Shown here one piece after another: positions 23,682-31,111 of a DNA stretch of 31,111 nt (within the stretch, counting starts at the first letter, position 1; the number at the start of each line of letters is the position of its first letter). The stretch comes from Candidatus Zipacnadia bacterium (GTDB taxonomy: Bacteria > Armatimonadota > Zipacnadia > Zipacnadales > Zipacnadaceae), in the NCBI GenBank assembly GCA_029821515.1, contig JALGTD010000082.1, positions 1-31,111 of the forward strand, given 5' to 3'. A program made the translations under genes and the position numbers. The notes beneath the pieces are model-generated. The model worked only from the letters and a program-made list of their open reading frames with translations. It was not told the origin of the DNA and ran no database searches.

Positions 23682-25616
23682 GAATTCATCCAGGCCCTGG
23701 GCCCGCCAGAGCAACACTCGCTGGCCAATCTGCCAGGGCCCGGCCAAGGCCACCGGCCCCCCATTTACCGAGCGAGCTGTAACCTCGTCATTGAGCATGT
23801 CCTCCTGGACCTGCCAGGAGGTCTCATTGTCCTCGTAACTTATCGTGTGCAGCAGCATATGCTTGTACTCAAGCTCGGATTTGCTCTTGGGCTTGTGTTC
23901 AGTCAGAACACCCTTGAAAGGATCAGTAGGCTCGGGCAGTAGTTCCTTAGTACGCTCAACACTCTGCCGTAGTCGTGCGCGGGCAAAGTTAGCAGCAAAA
24001 TCCACCAACGAATCGAAGCTGCTGGCCGGCGCCACTTTCACCACTACTCCGGCCCGCAGATTATTCAGCGGTTGGCGCAGCCGGTAGCTACGCTTACGGG
24101 CATAGATTGTCAACTGTAGTTCAGCGGTATCACCCTGGTCAGTCCACTCCAGAACTGCTGGCTTAGGCCCCGAGACAATGGCTCTACCCTCTGCCGGTCC
24201 CGCCCGCAAAGCCCGTATTCCTACATAGCACCCGGCTCTCTCTACTGCTACGGTGCCCATCGCCGGTATCGCGGTCGGCAGTCCGTTCCACTCGCCTCCG
24301 CCTACAATCACTCGATCTATCTGTGAACGCGGGCCCAGCACTCCGCGCAGCCAGGCGCTCAGGCGGTTGCCCTGCCCAATTACGTCGAAGTCAACTGTGA
24401 TCATACCTACATTATTGACCTGCACACTGGTGACGTAGCTGGGCCACGGATCAGTAAAAAAATAGGCGGTAGGTCGCTCGGGGCAATCAGCGAAAGTGAC
24501 CATCAACGGTATACTGGTGTTACTGGGCCGACCGGTCATTGTGCCCAGACTGAAGCGATCATACATATATGTGTCTGTGCGGACAATATATGCCTCACCG
24601 CGCGCTTCAGTTGAGATTTGCGCCGGTAGTTGCTGGCCGGCTACTGCCAGCAGGTCGCCGGATGGCGCGTAGTCGGGAGCCACAAAAAACATCGCAAATG
24701 GCGACATCATCTGTGGCCGCGGGCCGCCCAGATCAACATAAATCAGGTACGGGCTGTACTGCCCGCCATACAGATAATCCCCAGGCTCAGCGTACAACGC
24801 TGCCCCCGCCAGCGCACCTGAGTTGGCCTGCACGCGCCAGGCCAGATCCTGATACATCAGTACCAGGGCATCGCGAAGTTGGTCGCTGCGCATTTCGGTA
24901 CCGGCCGCCTGCCAGATCCATTTCAGCGCCGCCAGTCGGTAGCTATCCGAGCTGGGGCTGTGCCCATCACCGAGGCCTTTATCAAGCGTCTCCCCCAGCC
25001 AGGTTGCAACTTCCTTCAGGCTTTCTGTAATCTGCTGGTCGGCACCCAGCGCTCGCCCCACCATCGCCAGGCTGGCCGCCCGCAGCAGGCCCGTGACATC
25101 GTCTTCGGAGGGAGCTGGCTTACCTCGCACCGCCGCAAGTGCTAACTCCAAGCCACTGTGCAACTGTGCACTCAACTCCGATGAAAGCTTTTCGGCATGC
25201 TTGATGTAAACCTGGGCAAGTACCGGACTGGCAAAGTAAGTCGCCTGGAGGCTGGGAGCCTGCCCCTGGCCAGCCAGCCAGGGGAACTGGCCCTCTGTCG
25301 CCGAGCCTGGCTGGGTATCCTGGGCAGCCAGAACTGCTTTTAGTACCTGCTGGGCTTGTGCAATATTGGTGTCGCTCTCACAAGCTGCCAGAACATAGCC
25401 AGGGCTTTCCGTCGCTACACTGGGCAGGCCCGCCTGATTCAGTAGCAGGCCAGTGGCCTCATCAATTTGGGGGCGGTACTGCTCGGATGAGCTGAGCCAG
25501 CCGACCAGATCGCGATATTGCTGCTCGTGCTTGCTTGCCTCCGCTGTCATCGCACCCGTTAACAAGCACACTACCAACACCAGACGCCCAATTGAGCAAT
25601 CAGAAAGCCAGGCCAT
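23664..25616 (-). CDS. Secreted protein of unknown function
   Basis: 650 residues. A signal peptide (LVLVVCLLTGAMTAEA, cleavage near 25-27) indicates export. Residues about 30-270 look helical, with hydrophobic repeats such as SLAMVGRALGA and RLAALKWIWQAAGTEM. About 280-600 looks beta-rich, with DTYMYDRFSLGTMTGRPS and VIVGGGEWNG. A helical toroid followed by a beta sandwich would fit polysaccharide lyases of the heparinase/alginate-lyase type, but no catalytic motif is certain, so I leave the function open. ATG 25616 has GAGGA eleven bases upstream. It stands alone between the ribosomal operon terminator and the lipid operon promoter. Confidence 0.75.
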   Translation of the reverse strand: MAWLSDCSIGRLVLVVCLLTGAMTAEASKHEQQYRDLVGWLSSSEQYRPQIDEATGLLLNQAGLPSVATESPGYVLAACESDTNIAQAQQVLKAVLAAQDTQPGSATEGQFPWLAGQGQAPSLQATYFASPVLAQVYIKHAEKLSSELSAQLHSGLELALAAVRGKPAPSEDDVTGLLRAASLAMVGRALGADQQITESLKEVATWLGETLDKGLGDGHSPSSDSYRLAALKWIWQAAGTEMRSDQLRDALVLMYQDLAWRVQANSGALAGAALYAEPGDYLYGGQYSPYLIYVDLGGPRPQMMSPFAMFFVAPDYAPSGDLLAVAGQQLPAQISTEARGEAYIVRTDTYMYDRFSLGTMTGRPSNTSIPLMVTFADCPERPTAYFFTDPWPSYVTSVQVNNVGMITVDFDVIGQGNRLSAWLRGVLGPRSQIDRVIVGGGEWNGLPTAIPAMGTVAVERAGCYVGIRALRAGPAEGRAIVSGPKPAVLEWTDQGDTAELQLTIYARKRSYRLRQPLNNLRAGVVVKVAPASSFDSLVDFAANFARARLRQSVERTKELLPEPTDPFKGVLTEHKPKSKSELEYKHMLLHTISYEDNETSWQVQEDMLNDEVTARSVNGGPVALAGPWQIGQRVLLWRAQGLDEFLTIAP

Positions 25617-25663
25617 AGCCCATCACTTCCTCGGCTAAACTGCGTTGCCACTGTTAATCTAGG

Positions 25664-25697
25664 CAGACAGAAAGCCGCCGAGTTCGCCCCGGCGGCT
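25664..25697 (-). terminator. Terminator-like hairpin after rpsI
   Basis: Minus-strand AGCCGCCG (25690-25697) pairs with CGGCGGCT (25673-25680) and is followed by TTTCTGTCT. It lies 77-110 bases past the rpsI stop and would end the ribosomal-protein transcript. Confidence 0.7.
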
Positions 25698-25710
25698 CCC
25701 CCAGTTTACC

Positions 25711-25738
25711 GCATCGTGTCATCCTGTGCTGACGATGC
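25711..25738 (-). terminator. Second hairpin between rpsI and the secreted-protein gene
   Basis: GCATCGT (25711-25717) and ACGATGC (25732-25738) form a seven-base stem just before the GC-rich terminator hairpin. There is no U tract of its own, so it more likely protects the 3' end or pauses polymerase. Confidence 0.4.
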
Positions 25739-25773
25739 CACAAACAGCACTGCATTAGCGGCATTCCCCGAGT

Positions 25774-26169
25774 TTAACGCTTGGAGAACTGCTTGGCGCG
25801 ACGTGCTTTACGGAATCCGGCATGCTTACGCTCCTTGACGCGGGCATCACGGGTGAGTAACCCCGCCTGGCTGAGGAGAGTGCGAAACTCCTCATTATCC
25901 TTCACCAGGGCCTTAGCAATCCCGTGACGCAGGGCGTGCGCCTGACCGACGATTCCTCCACCCAGCACCTCGGCATCCACGTCGTACTGCCCGGCGGTAT
26001 CGGTGGCCCCAAAAGGCTCTTGAACCAACTGGATCAGCGAGTAGCGGTGTAAATACTCTTTCGCAGGTTTGCCGTTGACAGTAATCTCACCACTGCCTGA
26101 CTGCAACCGCACCTTAGCGATAGCACCCTTACGCTTGCCTGTTCCATAACCAGCTTGTGCTCCGGCCAA
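25774..26169 (-). CDS. rpsI: 30S ribosomal protein S9
   Basis: 131 residues when started at TTG 26167-26169, which has AAGGAGG nine bases upstream and gives the expected N-terminus AGAQAGYGTGKRKGAIAKVRL. The open frame runs 16 codons further without homology. The C-terminus KHAGFRKARRAKQFSKR is the conserved tail that reaches the decoding site. It is the last gene of the ribosomal block. Confidence 0.96.
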   Translation of the reverse strand: MAGAQAGYGTGKRKGAIAKVRLQSGSGEITVNGKPAKEYLHRYSLIQLVQEPFGATDTAGQYDVDAEVLGGGIVGQAHALRHGIAKALVKDNEEFRTLLSQAGLLTRDARVKERKHAGFRKARRAKQFSKR

Positions 26170-26238
26170 TATTGCCTGCCTCCTTGGTCCCGTAACAAGA
26201 AATGAAAGTTGTGTCAAATCTCTTCGAGCTGCAGCGGC

Positions 26239-26631
26239 TCAGCCTACATAGACTTTCAGCTTCTCGCCCATCTTGCGCCCCAGCCGATTGTGGGGCAGCA
26301 TACCCAACACCGCCCGGCGTACCAGCTCATCCGGGGAGTGTTCCATAAGCTCCCCAGCAATCTCTACCTTCAAGCCACCCGGATACTGCGAGTGGCGGTA
26401 ATACTTCTTATCCTCCAGCTTGTTACCCGTCAGCACTACCTGCTCAGCATCCGTGATAATCACAAAATCGCCAGTGTCAATATGCCGAGTATATTCCGGC
26501 TTATGCTTGCCCATAAGAATACGGGCAACACGCGAGGCTAGCCGGCCCAGTCGCTGCCCGGCGGCGCTGATGACCCACCAGTCTTGCTGCACTTCATCCT
26601 GTTTCATTGATTCAGTCTTCAAGTTTCCCAT
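26239..26631 (-). CDS. rplM: 50S ribosomal protein L13, C-terminal tail lost
   Basis: 130 residues from ATG 26631 (AAAGGG nine bases upstream). Body motifs are canonical: GRLASRVARILMGKHKPEYTRHIDTGDFV, LTGNKLEDKKYYRHSQYPGG, GMLPHNRLGRKM. The protein stops after KLKVYVG, about 12-20 residues early. In another frame the DNA right after encodes AEPLQLEEI and a stop at 26214-26216, like a normal L13 end. A short frameshifting deletion that removed the PEHPHxAQ-type segment would explain this. The core is intact, so the protein may still work. Confidence 0.93.
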   Translation of the reverse strand: MGNLKTESMKQDEVQQDWWVISAAGQRLGRLASRVARILMGKHKPEYTRHIDTGDFVIITDAEQVVLTGNKLEDKKYYRHSQYPGGLKVEIAGELMEHSPDELVRRAVLGMLPHNRLGRKMGEKLKVYVG

Positions 26632-26707
26632 TTTATAAAACCCTTTCGTGCCTCACCCACTTGGCGGTGCACCCAAAAGAACTACGGCCGCCGCGACCCC
26701 GCGATAT

Positions 26708-27445
26708 CTACTCGTAAGTCACTCGCACCAGCCACAGCCCACAACCCGGTGCCGTCGGACCAGCTTGCCGGCGATCCCGACTGGCCAAAATCTCAGCTAC
26801 CGCCGACGAAGCCCGGCGCCCCTGTCCAACTTCGACCAGGGTTCCGACCATAATCCGCACCATCTTATACAGAAAGCCATCTCCCTGCACATACATTCTA
26901 ATCATATCGCCATCGCGGCAAACCTCGAGACGGTCAATAACACGCACCATATCTGTTGCCGAACCGCCCGAGGCACAAAAGGCACTAAAGTCATGCCGAC
27001 CCAGCAGAACCTGGGCAGCCTGGCCCATCGCCTTGACATCCAACCGATCACCGATATACCACGCATATCGAGTTATGAACGGCGACCCAGCGGGGCGATT
27101 TAGAATCTGATAGCAGTAGAGTTTGCACCGGGCATCGCGGCGCGCATCAAACTCCGGCGCAACTTCACAGGCCTCCACCACCCCAACCGCCACTGGTAAT
27201 CGCTCGTCTAGCGCCCTGACCAAGTTACTGGGCGGAATGGGACTGGAACTTTCAAAGGTCACAATCTGGCCCAGCGCATGGACTCCGGCGTCGGTACGAC
27301 TGGCCGCACGAATCTTAACCGGATGCCCCAATAGCTCGCCTAGTGCTTGTTGCAACTCGCCTTGGACCGTTTTCGCATTAGACTGTATCTGAAACCCGGC
27401 GTAGTCAGTGCCGTCGTACTGGACGGTGACCATCAGCTTACGCAT
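26708..27445 (-). CDS. truA: tRNA pseudouridine(38-40) synthase
   Basis: Makes pseudouridine in the anticodon arm of tRNAs. 245 residues from ATG 27445; the frame is open to TTG 27457 but the family starts here. YDGTDYAGFQ near residue 10, catalytic Asp52 in SRTDAGVHALGQ, and the C-terminal FLYKMVRIMVGTLVEVGQG are typical. It sits between rplQ and rplM, its usual place in many bacteria. Confidence 0.97.
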   Translation of the reverse strand: MRKLMVTVQYDGTDYAGFQIQSNAKTVQGELQQALGELLGHPVKIRAASRTDAGVHALGQIVTFESSSPIPPSNLVRALDERLPVAVGVVEACEVAPEFDARRDARCKLYCYQILNRPAGSPFITRYAWYIGDRLDVKAMGQAAQVLLGRHDFSAFCASGGSATDMVRVIDRLEVCRDGDMIRMYVQGDGFLYKMVRIMVGTLVEVGQGRRASSAVAEILASRDRRQAGPTAPGCGLWLVRVTYE

Positions 27446-27487
27446 AGCTGGCACCAACTTCGGCTCCGGGCAAAAAACAGACTATCC

Positions 27488-27841
27488 TTATTCGACCAGC
27501 TCGAGGATAGCCATCTCGGCCTGATCACCGCGCCGCACCCCGGCTCTAATCATGCGGGTATACCCACCGGGCCGGTCAGTATAGCGCGGGGCAATTTGGG
27601 TAAACAGATAATCCACCAGAGCTGCATCGTTAATGATCCGCAGCACCTGCCGGCGCGCCGCCAGATCACCGCGCTTGGCCTTGGTGATAATCTTCTCTGC
27701 TATAGGCGCAGCCTGCTTGGCCTTCGCTACCGTAGTCTTTATGCGGTTGTGCCGCAGCAGCGCATCGACCACTCCCCGCAGCAGAGCCATGCGTTGATCA
27801 GTTGGCCTTCCCAGTTGTTTCCCGGCTTTGCGATGTCGCAT
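27488..27841 (-). CDS. rplQ: 50S ribosomal protein L17
   Basis: 117 residues from ATG 27841 (AGAGGA seven bases upstream), beginning MRHRKAGKQLGRPTDQRMAL. The central AEKIITKAKRGDLAARRQV and the end RRGDQAEMAILELVE match L17. It directly follows rpoA as usual. Confidence 0.97.
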   Translation of the reverse strand: MRHRKAGKQLGRPTDQRMALLRGVVDALLRHNRIKTTVAKAKQAAPIAEKIITKAKRGDLAARRQVLRIINDAALVDYLFTQIAPRYTDRPGGYTRMIRAGVRRGDQAEMAILELVE

Positions 27842-27898
27842 TCGGCTATCCTCTTCTATTAGCTCAACTACCAATTATCTGGAAAAGCTCCGGCCTTG

Positions 27899-28897
27899 CT
27901 ATGCGCTGTCGTCCTCCGCTTCATCCTCAGGCTGCGCCAGGGTCAGATCAAACCTGGCCAGCTTCTCGACGACTGCCTCCAGCGAACTCTCACCAAAGTT
28001 GCGAATGCCCAACAGGTCCTGCTCAGTGTGCTCCACCAGATCGCCAATTGTGTCAACATCGGACTTCTTCAAGCAATTTAGAGCGCGGACAGTCAGATCC
28101 AACTCCTCAAGAGGCAGGGCCAGGGTCTTATCATAGACTTCGGCTTCGGCCGCTTCGAGCTTGGCTTCGGCCGCTTCTTCGGGCACAGCGGCAAAGACGC
28201 TCAGATACTGTTGAAGGACCGCCGCCGCCCGGCGCAGTGCCTCATCAGGCATAATCGCTCCGTCACCCCACAATTCCAGGATCAGGCGGTCAAGGTCAGT
28301 GCGCCGACCCAGGCGGGTTGGTTCAACATGGTATGAAGCCCGGGCAACCGGCGAGAAGACAGCGTCAACCGGGATTACATCGAGCGCAGTAGCCTGGCGG
28401 TCGCGCTCCTCAACAGGTACGTAGCCTTTGCCCTCACTTACCCACATCTCGATGTACAGCTCGGTCTCTTTTCCGGTGATCTGAGCCAGGTGCAGATCCG
28501 GATTTACTATCTCCAGTCCGAGCGGGCAGTGCACATCCGCCCCCGTCACCTCTCGAGGCCCGTCTACTTCGACCTTAAGCTCATACTGGGAGTCTTCATC
28601 GTCTTCAAGCTCAGGCGCTTGGCCGTCCGCCCACCTGATGACTAGCTCCTTCAGGTTAAGTATAAGCTCGGTACTATATTCCATAATACCAGGGATGGTG
28701 CTGAATTCATGGCGCACCCCTTCAATTCTCACGTCAGTCACAGCCACACCACGCAAATGCGCCAATAGTACGCGGCGAAAGGCATTGCCCAGCGTGTGAC
28801 CAAAACCGCGCTCCAACGGCTCTATTGAGAAACGACCATATTTCTCGTCGAGCTGGAGTATGACGATTTCAGGCTTAATCCCCTCAGGCATATCCAC
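27899..28897 (-). CDS. rpoA: RNA polymerase alpha subunit
   Basis: Scaffold for polymerase assembly and contact point for activators. 332 residues: NTD with FSIEPLERGFGHTLGNAFRRVLL, GVRHEFSTIPG and GYVPVEERDRQ; a charged linker (about 230-255); CTD (about 260-325) with LTVRALNCLKKSDVDTIGDL and LLGIRNFGESSLEAV. GAGGAG precedes ATG 28897. The linker contains a seven-residue duplication (see repeat). It follows rpsD by 83 bases. Confidence 0.98.
   Translation of the reverse strand: MDMPEGIKPEIVILQLDEKYGRFSIEPLERGFGHTLGNAFRRVLLAHLRGVAVTDVRIEGVRHEFSTIPGIMEYSTELILNLKELVIRWADGQAPELEDDEDSQYELKVEVDGPREVTGADVHCPLGLEIVNPDLHLAQITGKETELYIEMWVSEGKGYVPVEERDRQATALDVIPVDAVFSPVARASYHVEPTRLGRRTDLDRLILELWGDGAIMPDEALRRAAAVLQQYLSVFAAVPEEAAEAKLEAAEAEVYDKTLALPLEELDLTVRALNCLKKSDVDTIGDLVEHTEQDLLGIRNFGESSLEAVVEKLARFDLTLAQPEDEAEDDSA
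28142..28177 (-). repeat. 21-base-period direct repeat in rpoA linker
   Basis: The 15-base word GGCTTCGGCCGCTTC occurs at 28142-28156 and 28163-28177. The 21-base period is seven codons, giving EAAEAKL followed by EAAEAEV in the alpha linker, a heptad that could form a short helix. Confidence 0.75.
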
Positions 28898-28980
28898 GGC
28901 TCCTCATTCATTATGTTCAGTTCTCGCTCAGTTCCAATGAACGACAATTACTGCCTGGCTCGCACCAGCCCGACAGCAGG

Positions 28981-29613
28981 CTATCGCGAGTAAAACTCTA
29001 TAACCTGCTGTTCGTCAACGTCTACATCAATCTCTTCGCGCTGGGGCAAGCCGACAATCTTCACACTACGGTTATCTCGGCTCACTTCCAGCCATGAGAG
29101 ACTCCCGCCACCAGCGGTGGCAGCCAGGGCCTGTTCAATGGGCTGGAGGTCCTTGCTGCCATCAGCCACCTCTACCTGCTCTCCGACGCTTGCTAGATAC
29201 GAGGGTATATTAACCGGCTGAGCATCGACGGTAAAATGCCGGTGGCTGACTAACTGACGAGCCTGCGCCCGGCTACTAGCCAGACTCGCACGATAGACGA
29301 CGTTATCCAGGCGACGTTCCAACAACTGCAGCAGGTTATGCCCGCTAATTCCCGACATCCGCTCAGCCTCACGAATGTAGCGGCGGAATTGCTCTTCGCT
29401 AACCCCGTAGATATGGCGGATCTTCTGCTTCTCACGAAGCTGCTTGGAATAGTCACTGCGCCGGTACCGGCGGCTGCCGCTGCCCCGTTGCCCCGGGGGG
29501 TAACTTTTGCGCTCCATAGCACACTTGGGGCTATAACAACGCTGCCCTTTGAGAAACAACTTCTGACCGGCTCGCCGACATAGCTTACAAACTGAGCCAC
29601 GTAGCTGGCTCAT
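28981..29613 (-). CDS. rpsD: 30S ribosomal protein S4
   Basis: 210 residues. Zinc-type cysteines at 9, 12, 26 and 31, then the S4 RNA-binding domain (about 100-165: LLERRLDNVVYRASLASSRAQARQLVSH). It nucleates 16S rRNA assembly. It has the normal gene position before rpoA. Confidence 0.97.
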   Translation of the reverse strand: MSQLRGSVCKLCRRAGQKLFLKGQRCYSPKCAMERKSYPPGQRGSGSRRYRRSDYSKQLREKQKIRHIYGVSEEQFRRYIREAERMSGISGHNLLQLLERRLDNVVYRASLASSRAQARQLVSHRHFTVDAQPVNIPSYLASVGEQVEVADGSKDLQPIEQALAATAGGGSLSWLEVSRDNRSVKIVGLPQREEIDVDVDEQQVIEFYSR

Positions 29614-29685
29614 TAGAACCGTTCACCTCCGAACGCCAACCATACCACTGACATCATCTCATTGATTACTTTGTGCAACGTCCAT

Positions 29686-30081
29686 CTACACCCGGCGCCG
29701 TTTTTTGAGTCGACACCCGTTGTGAGGCACCGGGGTGACATCTTTTATCTCGCCGACCTCAATACCGGCGGCCTGAAGTGCCCGGATAGCAGTCTCGCGA
29801 CCCGAGCCGGGGCCCTTAGTAAAGACATCAACCTTGGATATCCCAAACTCCTTAGCCTGGCGGGCAACATTCTCAGCCGCCAACTGAGCCGCGAAGCTGG
29901 TGCCCTTCTTCGTCCCGGTGAAACCAATCGTACCACCACTGGCCCAGCACAGAGTGTTGCCGTCGGGATCAGTTATAGTCACAATTGTGTTGTTATAGGT
30001 TGATCTGATACACGCACGCCCATAAGGCACCTGTTGGGTGGCTTTACGGCGGCGGCGCGAACTCGATTGGTTGCGGCGCAT
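29686..30081 (-). CDS. rpsK: 30S ribosomal protein S11
   Basis: 131 residues from ATG 30081, which has GGAGG eight bases upstream; the longer open frame has no homology. IRSTYNNTIVTITDPDGNTLCWASGG and KDVTPVPHNGCRLKKRRRV are diagnostic. It is part of the S13-S11-S4-alpha block. Confidence 0.97.
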   Translation of the reverse strand: MRRNQSSSRRRRKATQQVPYGRACIRSTYNNTIVTITDPDGNTLCWASGGTIGFTGTKKGTSFAAQLAAENVARQAKEFGISKVDVFTKGPGSGRETAIRALQAAGIEVGEIKDVTPVPHNGCRLKKRRRV

Positions 30082-30130
30082 TGCTCTTGCCTCCATCAGC
30101 AGCCTCACCTGCTGACTGCTGTAGTTAACA

Positions 30131-30514
30131 CTACTTGGGGCCAGGTGTTCGCTTGCGACCTGCCACAGTCTTCTTGCGCCCCTTACGAGTGCGGGCATTG
30201 GTCTTGGTCCGTTGTCCGTGCACCGGCAGACTCCGGCGATGACGCATACCGCGGTATGAACCTATTTCAATTAGCCGCTGGATATTAGCGTGCACATCCC
30301 GGCGCTTTTCCCCTTCAATTGTGTAGTCGCGGTCAATGATCTCCCGCAGACGGGCGGCATCTTCTTCGGTAATCTCGTACATACGAGTGCTGGGATCAAT
30401 TCCTGCCTCTTCCACAACGGCTTCGGCACGGGCTCGCCCGATTCCATAGATATAAGTCAAAGCAATACGAACCGGTTTGTCACGGGGTAAGTCAACTCCA
30501 GCTATTCTTGGCAC
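30131..30514 (-). CDS. rpsM: 30S ribosomal protein S13
   Basis: 127 residues, starting at GTG 30514 with GGGAGGG upstream. PRIAGVDLPRDKPVRIALTY, the helix-hairpin-helix YGIGRARAEAV, and the tail GMRHRRSLPVHGQRTKTNAR are typical of S13, which contacts P-site tRNA. Confidence 0.97.
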   Translation of the reverse strand: MPRIAGVDLPRDKPVRIALTYIYGIGRARAEAVVEEAGIDPSTRMYEITEEDAARLREIIDRDYTIEGEKRRDVHANIQRLIEIGSYRGMRHRRSLPVHGQRTKTNARTRKGRKKTVAGRKRTPGPK

Positions 30515-30532
30515 TATTGATCCCTCCCGGCG

Positions 30533-30646
30533 CTATCCCTGGCGTTGCTTGTGGCGAGGGTTGGAACAAACCACATAAACCCGCCCTCGTCGGCGTACGA
30601 TCTTGCACTTGTCACAACGTTTTTTAACTGACGCACTGACTTTCAT
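30533..30646 (-). CDS. rpmJ: 50S ribosomal protein L36
   Basis: 37 residues from ATG 30646 (AGGAG nine bases upstream): MKVSASVKKRCDKCKIVRRR, then a second Cys in VVCSNPRHKQRQG. It is the zinc-binding form (C11, C14, C27, H32). It is located between infA and rpsM, as usual. Confidence 0.96.
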   Translation of the reverse strand: MKVSASVKKRCDKCKIVRRRGRVYVVCSNPRHKQRQG

Positions 30647-30731
30647 ATTAATATTCTCCTCACTACAACCAACCCGCTGCCCGTCCGACCCAGGCCCCCT
30701 GGCGCGCGCAGGCGATGCTAACCAAACCGAG

Positions 30732-30965
30732 TCACTTATGCAGCCAGGTGATACGCGCCCGGGTTACATCATACGGCGATAGTTCCACAGTAACCTTGTC
30801 ACCCGCCATAATGCGAATGTAATTGGTTCGCATCTTGCCGGACAGATGAGCGAGTACCTCATGCCCGTTCTCCAGTTCCACCTTGAACTGGGCATTGGGC
30901 AGCTTGTCCACTACTCGCCCGATCATGCGAATCTTCTTGTCACGTCTACCATTTGTCTCGGACAT
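30732..30965 (-). CDS. infA: Translation initiation factor IF-1
   Basis: 77 residues, a single S1/OB domain: RMIGRVVDKLPNAQFKVELENG, HEVLAHLSGKMRTNYIRIMAGDKV and ELSPYDVTRARITW. It occupies the A site during initiation. ATG 30965 lies inside the end of map, a 20-base overlap that suggests coupled translation. Confidence 0.97.
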   Translation of the reverse strand: MSETNGRRDKKIRMIGRVVDKLPNAQFKVELENGHEVLAHLSGKMRTNYIRIMAGDKVTVELSPYDVTRARITWLHK

Positions 30966-31111
30966 CCGATAGCAGCTTAGCCCCTTCCGCCAGACTCAAT
31001 ATTAGCGGTTCCGAGTCGGTTACCACTACATCATGTTCAAAGTGTGCCGATAGTTCACCGTCGGCTGTGCGCACTGTCCAACCATCTTCATCCACCTTGA
31101 CCTGCTCAGTG
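30946..31111 (-). CDS. map: Methionine aminopeptidase, C-terminal end
   Basis: 54 codons of the 3' end are visible. DEDGWTVRTADGELSAHFEH followed by a TDSEP stretch matches the conserved end of type I methionine aminopeptidases, which remove N-terminal Met. It carries about 18 residues beyond the usual end (SLAEGAKLLSDVRDKW) and its stop lies inside infA. The rest is beyond the window. Confidence 0.88.
   Translation of the reverse strand, partial: TEQVKVDEDGWTVRTADGELSAHFEHDVVVTDSEPLILSLAEGAKLLSDVRDKW

Noticed and set aside
1..31111. CRISPR arrays, tRNA genes, insertion sequences, phage or defence genes
   Set aside because: No regularly spaced repeats, cloverleaf sequences, transposase motifs or phage proteins were seen on either strand.

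Overview
This looks like a chromosomal segment of a free-living bacterium with mid-50s % GC (estimated by eye), probably from an anaerobic or facultative, non-proteobacterial lineage. The reasons are a T-box riboswitch in front of pheS, a plsX-fabH-fabD-fabG-acpP-fabF-rnc order as in Firmicutes and related Terrabacteria, an electron-transfer flavoprotein alpha subunit with a ferredoxin domain, and a standard infA-rpmJ-rpsM-rpsK-rpsD-rpoA-rplQ-truA-rplM-rpsI block. The phylum cannot be fixed from sequence alone. Almost every gene is on the minus strand, so transcription runs from high to low coordinates. The one clear plus-strand gene encodes a small membrane protein.

Layout from left to right. 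1-2437: an MFS transporter (cut by the window edge), then pheS behind a textbook sigma-70 promoter and a phenylalanine T-box leader. A small membrane protein is divergent. No pheT follows pheS. 2467-7426: a polysaccharide cluster with a tandem fusion of two GT4 glycosyltransferases, an O-antigen-ligase-like membrane protein and a GT2 glycosyltransferase. 7448-10342: uvrA with its own promoter. 10450-12824: an exported glycoside-hydrolase-A-like protein, broken into two overlapping frames. 12865-23681: one long lipid-synthesis operon, read from a near-consensus promoter at 23653-23681: yceD, rpmF, plsX, fabH, [acyl-CoA dehydrogenase, menG/ubiE-like, etfB, ferredoxin-etfA], fabD, fabG, acpP, fabF, rnc. 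The bracketed oxidation and electron-transfer module sits inside an otherwise classic fatty-acid synthesis cluster. 23664-25616: a secreted protein of unknown function. 25664-31111: ribosomal proteins, RNA polymerase alpha, TruA, IF-1 and the end of methionine aminopeptidase, closed by a terminator-like hairpin.

The most notable pattern is a series of short losses. EtfA, EtfB, the GH-like protein and ribosomal protein L13 each carry what looks like a small deletion that shifts the frame. The acyl-CoA dehydrogenase and the MenG-like methyltransferase carry in-frame losses. Four of the six lie in the inserted oxidation module. Either that module is decaying, or the sequence/assembly contains many small deletions. 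Raw reads would decide. I found no tRNA, rRNA, CRISPR array, insertion sequence, phage gene or defence system, and I do not claim a new biological system here.
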